NCBI RefSeq assembly: GCF_003584645.1
Contig: NZ_AP017928.1
Location: 2,766,395-2,830,394, forward strand
Length of the DNA stretch: 64,000 nt
Source of the DNA: Methylocaldum marinum
Lineage (GTDB): Bacteria; Pseudomonadota; Gammaproteobacteria; Methylococcales; Methylococcaceae
Reading direction: 5' to 3'
The translations under genes were made by a program, and so were the position numbers. This document shows, in pieces, positions 58,471-64,000 of the stretch; the first letter of the stretch is position 1; each line of letters opens with the position of its first letter. Under the pieces are notes generated by a model. The model searched no databases. It was not told where the DNA came from and saw nothing but the letters and a program-made list of their open reading frames with translations.

Positions 58471-58850
58471 ATGCCGTTGAACAGACTCCGAAATTCCAAT
58501 CATCCGAAAGCGGGTTCGACCACGAAGGTGGAACCGATCCGCGATCTTGCGGCGATTGCCGCGATCAAGGAAAATTTATCGCCCCGCCCGCGTGACCTGT
58601 GCCTGTTCACGCTCGGCATCAACACCGCCTACCGCGCCAATGAACTGCTCTCTATCCGCGTCGGACAGGTCGCGCATTTGATCGCAGGCGACACGCTCGA
58701 CCTCATGCAGTCGAAAAACCAGCGGCACCGGATGATCACGCTGAACGGGACGGCGGCAAGCGCCATCCAGGATTGGTTGAAGAAGCACCCTGATCTAGAA
58801 GATGCTGCGCCGCTCTTTCCGTCACAGCGCACCAGAAAGGCCCTGACTGT
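58471..58850 (+). pseudogene. Tyrosine integrase, 3'-truncated
   Basis: About 125 residues of a phage-type integrase: PIRDLAAIAAIKENLSPRPRDLCLFTLGINTAYRANELLSI (first catalytic Arg in YRANELL) and ITLNGTAASAIQDWLKKHP. It is cut after FPSQRTRKALTVS, before the His-x-x-Arg and Tyr residues, where it runs head-on into the C5-cytosine methyltransferase remnant. So it cannot catalyse recombination. Confidence 0.75.
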
Positions 58851-59696
58851 CTCGCCAGACGCAGGTCGTGAATCGCGGTGTCTTCTTGGGCGAGGTATTT
58901 CTGGTAAGATGTTGCGGGAGAGGTGGGGCAAATCTCCATGAAGCCGCTCGTTTCACCGGACGGACGACAGCCGCCCCTAGTTACTTCCAAACTCGATAGC
59001 GCCTGTTTTGCGGTGACAGGGACGCGCAAATTGTTCTTGCGCAGAAACGTAGGGAGCTTGGCATTCACGACATCAAACGGATCATCCGTCCGGATTCCTT
59101 TGCGAAGTGCTATTAGAAAGAACCGGACGCGGGACTGCGGGACGCCGAACTCGGACAAATCACAGAGTTGGAAATGAACATCATAATTAGTGGACAATCG
59201 CTCTACGAGTTCCGCAGAATAATTCCTAACGCTGGATGTCTTGGAAAAGTCGGAGGTGAAGCCGCGAACATTCTCGATCAGAATCGCGTTTGGGTGGATG
59301 ATATCGACAACCTTCAGATAACTTTCAAAAAGCTTGTTCCTGGGGTCGTCGTGCTGTCGTCTGCCAGCAGATGAGAAACCCTGGCATGGAGGCCCCCCCC
59401 GCAATCAATTCAACCTTCCCCCGAAGCGCCAAAAGGTCTTTTCTGTGGCTTTCCAGAAGTTCGTCTATGTCGTGCGCGGTGCGTTCCAACCAAATCGGCC
59501 AGTCAAAGCTGGTCGCGTATTTTCCGTCTAATAGATTGTGTTTATAGGTCGAAAATGCATCGCAATTTTTCTCTATTGCAAACGCACATTTCCATCCCGC
59601 GCGTATTAGCCCTAGGGAAAGTCCGCCGCATCCGGCGAAAATGTCGATAAATAGATTTGTATTATTTTCCTGCCTCATGAATTTATTATGCCTCAA
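58850..59696 (-). pseudogene. C5-cytosine DNA methyltransferase, frameshifted and truncated
   Basis: The N-terminal part has motif I FIDIFAGCGGLSLGLIRAG; the next has the catalytic PPCQGFSSAGRRQHDDPRNKLF and ENVRGFTSD. They are in different frames: a run of 8 C on the plus strand (59393-59400, G on the coding strand) where 7 would restore the frame. The 3' end is lost after YQKYLAQEDTAIHDL, at the junction with the integrase fragment. It made a restriction-modification-type enzyme; the target recognition part is missing. Confidence 0.8.
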
Positions 59697-60045
59697 TTCG
59701 ATGGCAAGCGCCAGGCTCTTTTTCAGGTCTGAAGCGCATGTACCTCGGAGAGGTCTGGCAGGTCGCAGTCGTTAACTCCATTGCTACAGCAAATCTACAG
59801 GGGTTGGCAACGATGTAATGAGTTCGGTCAAGGGTAAGGCTTAGGCTTAGGGCTTAGGGCGGTGCCCTCAGCGCGGTTCAAGCAAAACAGATCGAAGAGA
59901 TTCCGTCGTTGTCGGTTCCCCCTGAAGGTCTCCCCCAACAACGACATAATCTTTCGCCGGTTTTCCCTGTCCCTTGCACACCCCCAGTTCGCCACGGGGC
60001 AAGGGTTGCATGCGCAACCCCTTATCAAGGAAAGGAAAATTCCCG
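59697..60045. other. Spacer with short tandem repeat before the N6 methyltransferase
   Basis: No gene is visible. GGCTTA-type units (GGCTTAGGCTTAGGGCTTAGGG) repeat at 59838-59859, directly followed by a small hairpin AGGGCGGTGCCCT. The end holds the ribosome site AAGGAAAGG for the next gene. Confidence 0.5.
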
Positions 60046-60732
60046 ATGGAACACACACATGACATTATTTGCGGAGACGCGGCAAGCGTACTGGACAGGC
60101 TGGAAGGTGGCAGCGTTGATCTGGTGCTGACGGACGCACCGTATCTCTGCAACTACCGCGACCGGACAGGGCGGAGCCTGAAAGGTGACAACAGCCCGGA
60201 CATGGTTCTGGCTGTCTTCCCGCATCTATACCGTGTGCTGAAAGATCACAGCTATTGCCTGCTGTTCTGCGGATGGAACGCGATTCCGCAGTTCTCCGCC
60301 GCGTGGCAGGAGGCCGGATTCCAGACGGCGGGACATATCGTCTGGCGCAAGTCCTACACCTCAAGCGCCCGGCATCTGCAATATCAGCATGAAAGTGCAT
60401 GGTTGCTGCGCAAGGGCAACCCGACACCGCCGGACAAGCCGCTGGCCGACATGCAGGAATGGACCTATAGCGGCAACCGCCTGCATCCGACTGAAAAGGC
60501 CGTGGAGGTCATCGCCCCACTTGTACGGGCGTTCTCAAAGCCCGGTGACGTGGTGCTGGACCCGTTTCTGGGGTCCGGGACAACCGCCGTCGCTGCCGCA
60601 CTGAACGGCAGACAGGCCATCGGTATCGAACTTGAGGCCCGCTATTGCGAACTGGCAAAGCGCCGCCTGGCAGGTGTGGAGCGCTTTGTTCAGAAGAAGC
60701 GCAGGCCCGCACCCGAAAAAATTGCTGCCTGA
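60046..60732 (+). CDS. DNA N6-adenine (or N4-cytosine) methyltransferase
   Basis: The 228-residue enzyme has the catalytic TDAPYLCNY (a DPPY variant) near residue 33 and, later, the AdoMet-binding DPFLGSGTTAVAAAL, i.e. motif IV before motif I, as in the beta class (CcrM-like). TEKAVEVIAPLVRAFS is the motif X equivalent. No restriction enzyme is next to it, so it is an orphan, as common on plasmids. The start at 60046 has a good ribosome site. Confidence 0.88.
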   Translation: MEHTHDIICGDAASVLDRLEGGSVDLVLTDAPYLCNYRDRTGRSLKGDNSPDMVLAVFPHLYRVLKDHSYCLLFCGWNAIPQFSAAWQEAGFQTAGHIVWRKSYTSSARHLQYQHESAWLLRKGNPTPPDKPLADMQEWTYSGNRLHPTEKAVEVIAPLVRAFSKPGDVVLDPFLGSGTTAVAAALNGRQAIGIELEARYCELAKRRLAGVERFVQKKRRPAPEKIAA

Positions 60733-60781
60733 CCCGTCCGCCGTGCGCATCCTGCGCACGGCGGAGCCTTGACTTCAAAAG

Positions 60782-61120
60782 TCAGTCCGCATGCGAGCCG
60801 GGCGCCGTCACGGCGCGCGCCATACGGTCACAGGGACAGCCCGCTTCACGCGGGCAGTGCCGACAGATGCCGTTCATGAGGACTAGGTGGTCTTCCATGT
60901 CGGAACTGTAGAAGCGCCCCGCATCCCCATGCTCCGCGATAATCATGTCGGCAGTCATCGCATCATGAGAACAGGCATCGGGCGCGTCATAGTCCAGTTC
61001 TCCGGCACGGATCATGCGCACGATGTCCATCTGCCTGCGCCGCGCCGTGCCCCGGACATCCTGTTCAAGGCCAAGCGCCTCGTTGAGTAGCGCGTTCAGG
61101 TCTTTCCAGCTCATCTGCAT
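60782..61120 (-). CDS. Small protein with Cys-rich C-terminus, unknown
   Basis: The 112-residue protein ends with a cysteine cluster (GICRHCPREAGCPCDRM) that could bind zinc or an Fe-S cluster. It starts at the ATG at 61120, 5 bases after the relaxase stop, preceded by GGGGAGA, and is probably part of the mob operon. An upstream in-frame start at 61333 lies inside the relaxase and is not used. No family recognised. Confidence 0.6.
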   Translation of the reverse strand: MQMSWKDLNALLNEALGLEQDVRGTARRRQMDIVRMIRAGELDYDAPDACSHDAMTADMIIAEHGDAGRFYSSDMEDHLVLMNGICRHCPREAGCPCDRMARAVTAPGSHAD

Positions 61121-61124
61121 GATC

Positions 61125-62420
61125 CTATCTCCCCGGTTCCAGCTGATGGCGCGGAGATTTGCGCGAGCGCCGACCCTTGGGCCGATCATCGCTGTCATAG
61201 TCCGGTGCGGCCTCCCGCATGCCGAGATAGAAGGCCACGTCACGGCGCAGCTGTTCGGAGCGTTGCCTCGCCTCGCGTCTGGCCGTTCGCAGGTTTTGTT
61301 GCAGGACGCGGCGCTCTGAAAGCTGTGCCGCAATCATGCGGTCACGTTCCGCCGCATCGCGCACAGCAGCTTCTGCGGCTTCCAGTTCGTTCTGTTTCCT
61401 GATCTTGCGGGTTTTGCCGGACAACCAGTCCCACATTCCGCGTATGCCTGTGCGGAACCGCTTCGAGCGGGCAAGCGCTTCTGCCTGCGCCCGCATCTCC
61501 TGCCGGGTGTTCAGTTCCCGGCGGGTCGCGCGTTGGCGGGCTTTCAGTTCGGCCTTGCGTTTCTCAATTTCGCGGGCCTGTTCATCGACCTGTTGTTCGG
61601 CATCCTGGATGAAGCCGCGCAGCTTGTCCGTCATGCGGCTGGCGATCAGTTCTTTCGCCTGATCGACCGAGGGGAGGTCTTTTGCATCGCCCAGTTTTTC
61701 TTTTACGGCCTTCGTCTTCTGCCCCGTCTGCCGTGAAATCGCGTAAATCTCACCGTGAAAGTCCACGGCCACATGACCACGTTCCCCGCAGGCTAGAACA
61801 TACCCCTGTTCTTCCAGTGCCTGCGCAAACGAGGCGCGATTGTCGGATACCGACCAGCATTCGCGGAAGGTCATCTTCAACGCTTTGAGGTCTTGCTTGC
61901 AGCGTCCCGCCTGCTGCCACTCAGCCAGGGTGAAGTTCAGGGGATTGCGCCTGGTCTTGTCCCGGTATCCGTCCGGCAGCCGCCAGCCATGTTCCAGGAA
62001 CAGTTCCTTCGAGACTTCGTTCAGGCGGGTCTTGTAGAAGGGCAGGTTGATGGCCTTCATCTGTGACGGATCAATCCGCGACCAAACGACATGAGCATGG
62101 CGGCGGCCGTTCTTCTCATGAAAAACAATCGCGCGGGCATACCCGTCCAGACCTAATCTGGACTCTGCCTTCTCAATGGCGGCCTCAAAGTCTTTGACGC
62201 TGACCCGTTCGGTTTCCGGCGGGTTGAAGCTGATCGAGAACAGATGGTTGGTGCAGCGTGTTCCGGTTGCTATCGCATCAGCTTCCCGGAAAGCCTCAAT
62301 CAGATCGTCACTGACAAACCCGCGCACCTCATGCAGCTCGACGTGATCGTTGTCGCGCATGGCAAGCAGGTAATGAGCCAGTTGCAGAGCGTCCCCCCGT
62401 TCTTTCCCGGTTACGAGCAT
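61125..62420 (-). CDS. Relaxase (MobA/VirD2-type mobilization nuclease)
   Basis: The 431-residue protein nicks DNA at an oriT to start conjugal transfer. The relaxase domain shows FHEKNGRRHAHVVWSRIDPS (the HUH-like His pair) and NLPFYKTRLNEVSKELFLEHGW; the C-terminal half is a long charged coiled coil (AEQQVDEQAREIEKRKAELKARQRATRR). The start at 62420 lies 1 base after the mobC stop. It defines the element as mobilizable; the transfer pore would come from another element. Confidence 0.88.
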   Translation of the reverse strand: MLVTGKERGDALQLAHYLLAMRDNDHVELHEVRGFVSDDLIEAFREADAIATGTRCTNHLFSISFNPPETERVSVKDFEAAIEKAESRLGLDGYARAIVFHEKNGRRHAHVVWSRIDPSQMKAINLPFYKTRLNEVSKELFLEHGWRLPDGYRDKTRRNPLNFTLAEWQQAGRCKQDLKALKMTFRECWSVSDNRASFAQALEEQGYVLACGERGHVAVDFHGEIYAISRQTGQKTKAVKEKLGDAKDLPSVDQAKELIASRMTDKLRGFIQDAEQQVDEQAREIEKRKAELKARQRATRRELNTRQEMRAQAEALARSKRFRTGIRGMWDWLSGKTRKIRKQNELEAAEAAVRDAAERDRMIAAQLSERRVLQQNLRTARREARQRSEQLRRDVAFYLGMREAAPDYDSDDRPKGRRSRKSPRHQLEPGR

Positions 62421-62421
62421 G

Positions 62422-62898
62422 TCACGTCTCCCCGGAGTCGGTTGCGGCGGGTTCGCGCAAATTTCCATCACGTCCGAGCGCCCGCATCAGTTCCGCTCTC
62501 ATGGCGATGACGGCAGCGCAGGCGCGTTGCAGGTCTTCTTCTACCTCCGGTGTTAGGGGCAACGTGCCGATATTGGCCGCTTTCGCCAGTTGGTTGAGAT
62601 TGCTGGCCAGGCGCATATTGCCAAGCATGCCGAGCACTTGCGCCAGTGCCGCATGGTCTTTGACAGGCGCTCTTCCGCGCGTTCGGCGGGGCGACAGGTC
62701 GCCGTCAAACAATCTGGCCTTGATGTAGCTGCCGAGCGGCATATCTGCCGCAGCAGCGTCCAGTTTTGCCCGTTCCTCATCGCTCAGGCGCAGGGAGAAC
62801 GGCGGCGGTGTCTTCACCTTCCGGCGAACAGGTTTGCGGGCTGACTCGGCGAAGACAGGCTGGGCGTTCTGGATATTCTGGCGCGGGAGCTGGTTCAT
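62422..62898 (-). CDS. MobC-like mobilization protein
   Basis: The 158-residue protein has a ribbon-helix-helix-like N-terminal part (FSLRLSDEERAKLDAAAADMPLGSYIKARLFD) and a helical C-terminal region (ALAQVLGMLGNMRLASNLNQLAKAAN), the MobC accessory pattern. It helps open oriT DNA for the relaxase. It is directly upstream of the relaxase gene. Confidence 0.8.
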   Translation of the reverse strand: MNQLPRQNIQNAQPVFAESARKPVRRKVKTPPPFSLRLSDEERAKLDAAAADMPLGSYIKARLFDGDLSPRRTRGRAPVKDHAALAQVLGMLGNMRLASNLNQLAKAANIGTLPLTPEVEEDLQRACAAVIAMRAELMRALGRDGNLREPAATDSGET

Positions 62899-63589
62899 GG
62901 TTCCAGCTCCGGCAGTATCGCTTCATGCGGCTTGAGCTGAGCTTCCCAGTCTTCCAAAACGTCGAACAGGGAGTTCGAACTCTCTCCCGTCAGGTCCGCC
63001 AATGCCATAAAAGCAATAATTTCGCCATTCCATCTCCCTCCTCTGTACTTACCTCAACGCAGAGCATCGATCGCTTAACGACGGCCTCGAAACAATCGAT
63101 GAGTCGGTGTCCGCCCGTTGGACACATGCGGCGGAAAAACCGCCGGGCCGCATAGCCTGGATTCGTCCTGGACAAGTCTTACGTGGACTTTACACCCACT
63201 GAGATCCGGTGTTCGTGACCCGAATCACAACCTAAGCTTCTGCCTCCCGCAAAAAGTGCTTCGGAGCGGGAATCAGCAATGTCGACATATCGATTGAGCG
63301 CTTTACGCCATAACGGTTTGTCGTGAACCAAACAGCCGCCGGGCCGATGCGTTCGTCGGCAAAGGATTGCCGAGCTACGAATACTTCCGCGCAAAGTGAC
63401 GTACTACGAACGTTTCGAAACCATGGCCGCATTCGTTCAAGTCGCCCAGCGTGTTTCGACCCATCCAATCGAATCTCCGGAAAGTCCTCTCAATGAGCGG
63501 TTCATATGCCGTAGGACTTTCCTGAATGTACTTAGAGCATTTTTCGATTCGGTGTAAGGGATCCCGATATGTAGATACTGTCTTAAGAA
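62899..63589. other. Unassigned junction region, right end of the element
   Basis: I see only short overlapping frames with no family. The oriT of the Mob genes may lie at 62900-63000. The transition to host DNA and then to the 3' end of an IS110-family element occurs here, but I cannot fix either border. Confidence 0.35.
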
Positions 63590-64000
63590 TCACGATGCAA
63601 GCCCATGATTGGGATTGAACGGTTGACCGGATTTGAGGACGCCGTAGGCGAGGACGAGGAGCTTGCGCATGGCGGCGCCCACGATGAGTTTGCCGTTCTT
63701 GCCTTGGGCTTTAAGGCGTTCGCAGAAGGCGCGGATCAGTGGGTTATGGCGCCGGGCGACGATGGCCGGCATGTAAAGGGCTTTGCGGAGCAAGGCATCG
63801 CCGGTTTTGGATAGACGGGTGTGGCCTTTCCATTTTCCGGACTGGTGCTCTTTGGGCGAGAGGCCGGCAAAGGCGGCGACGCTGCGCGCGTTTTCGAAGC
63901 GGTGAACGTCGCCCAGGGCGGCCAGCAGCACCGGGATGGTGGCGTCGCTCAAACCGGGAATGGTGTCGATCAGGTCACGCCGTTGGCGGAGGTCCGGATC
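63590..64000 (-). CDS. IS110-family transposase, C-terminal part (runs off window)
   Basis: The 136 visible residues are the helix-hairpin-helix and C-terminal domain of an IS110/IS1111-type recombinase: TIPGLSDATIPVLLAALGD, FAGLSPKEHQSGKWKG, RLSKTGDALLRKALYMPAI and AYGVLKSGQPFNPNH. The frame is open to base 64000 (reads DPDLRQRRDLIDTIPG), so the DEDD catalytic domain lies outside. Such elements are moved by a bridge RNA encoded in the element's end. Confidence 0.9.
   Translation of the reverse strand, partial: DPDLRQRRDLIDTIPGLSDATIPVLLAALGDVHRFENARSVAAFAGLSPKEHQSGKWKGHTRLSKTGDALLRKALYMPAIVARRHNPLIRAFCERLKAQGKNGKLIVGAAMRKLLVLAYGVLKSGQPFNPNHGLAS

Noticed and set aside
59838..59868. Telomere-like or CRISPR-like repeat from the GGCTTA units
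   Set aside because: Only three to four units without spacers; a small tandem repeat, not an array.
62965..63000. Second copy of the tRNA-Ser end as right attachment site (GGGAGTTCGAACTCTCTCCC)
   Set aside because: Only the TTCGAA core and general T-arm shape match; the bases differ from the tRNA-Ser end, so I do not call it an att site.

Overview
The window looks like chromosome of a gammaproteobacterial (type I / Methylococcaceae-like) methanotroph carrying a large insert of foreign DNA. The evidence for a methanotroph is a lone pmoC (particulate methane monooxygenase subunit C), a lanthanide-type methanol dehydrogenase XoxF with its partner XoxJ, a molybdenum/tungsten NAD-type formate dehydrogenase alpha subunit, and a SoxYZ-like carrier with a quinoprotein-relay metallohydrolase. 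The housekeeping genes (prfB-lysS, guaB-guaA, tadA-mltF, recD) are gammaproteobacterial in order and type. I cannot name the genus from sequence alone; Methylococcus/Methylocaldum-like is my best guess.

Layout. 0-3.6 kb: 3' part of recD, then a methionine-salvage operon mtnB-mtnD-mtnC. 3.6-9 kb: a hairpin-rich spacer, a Tat-exported DUF882/peptidase M15-like protein, a sugar isomerase-like TIM barrel, and an exported multicopper oxidase. 9-15.3 kb (minus strand): UbiD decarboxylase + VOC protein + membrane protein operon, YceI, MarR regulator, and a periplasmic L,D-transpeptidase. 15.4-21.7 kb: Rrf2 regulator with a palindromic operator, then sufB-C-D-S-U and a Rieske protein, closed by a terminator. 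21.7-24.4 kb: prfB with its programmed +1 frameshift, and lysS. 24.5-37.6 kb is a C1 block: xoxJ, xoxF, fdhA, a broken fdhB, an IS200/IS605-type remnant, a LysR gene without its DNA-binding end, the quinoprotein-relay hydrolase, SoxYZ, glgX, and pmoC. 37.6-45.4 kb: small membrane proteins, a YgiQ-type radical SAM protein, guaB, guaA, and a lipoprotein. 45.5-53.3 kb: a PadR-regulated set of unknown membrane/exported proteins, one of them split by an IS256-family element with a 9-bp target duplication; then a PEP-CTERM-like protein, tadA and mltF.

From tRNA-Ser(CGA) at 53.34 kb to about 63 kb lies a decayed mobilizable element that looks alphaproteobacterial. It holds a 5'-truncated serine recombinase running into the tRNA, an RTX-protein tail fragment, an H-NS-family protein, a tight operon of a DsbG-like thiol protein, a membrane protein and five tiny unknown genes, a truncated tyrosine integrase fused head-on to a broken C5-cytosine methyltransferase, an intact N6-adenine-type methyltransferase, and a MobC/relaxase pair. 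The window ends inside an IS110-family transposase.

How they fit together. XoxF/XoxJ oxidise methanol in the periplasm, the SoxYZ/metallohydrolase pair probably serves quinoprotein metabolism, and formate dehydrogenase would finish C1 oxidation. However, the fdhB end and its LysR neighbour have been damaged by the IS event, so this locus probably no longer makes a complete NAD-reducing enzyme. The SUF operon supplies Fe-S clusters, which these enzymes need in quantity.
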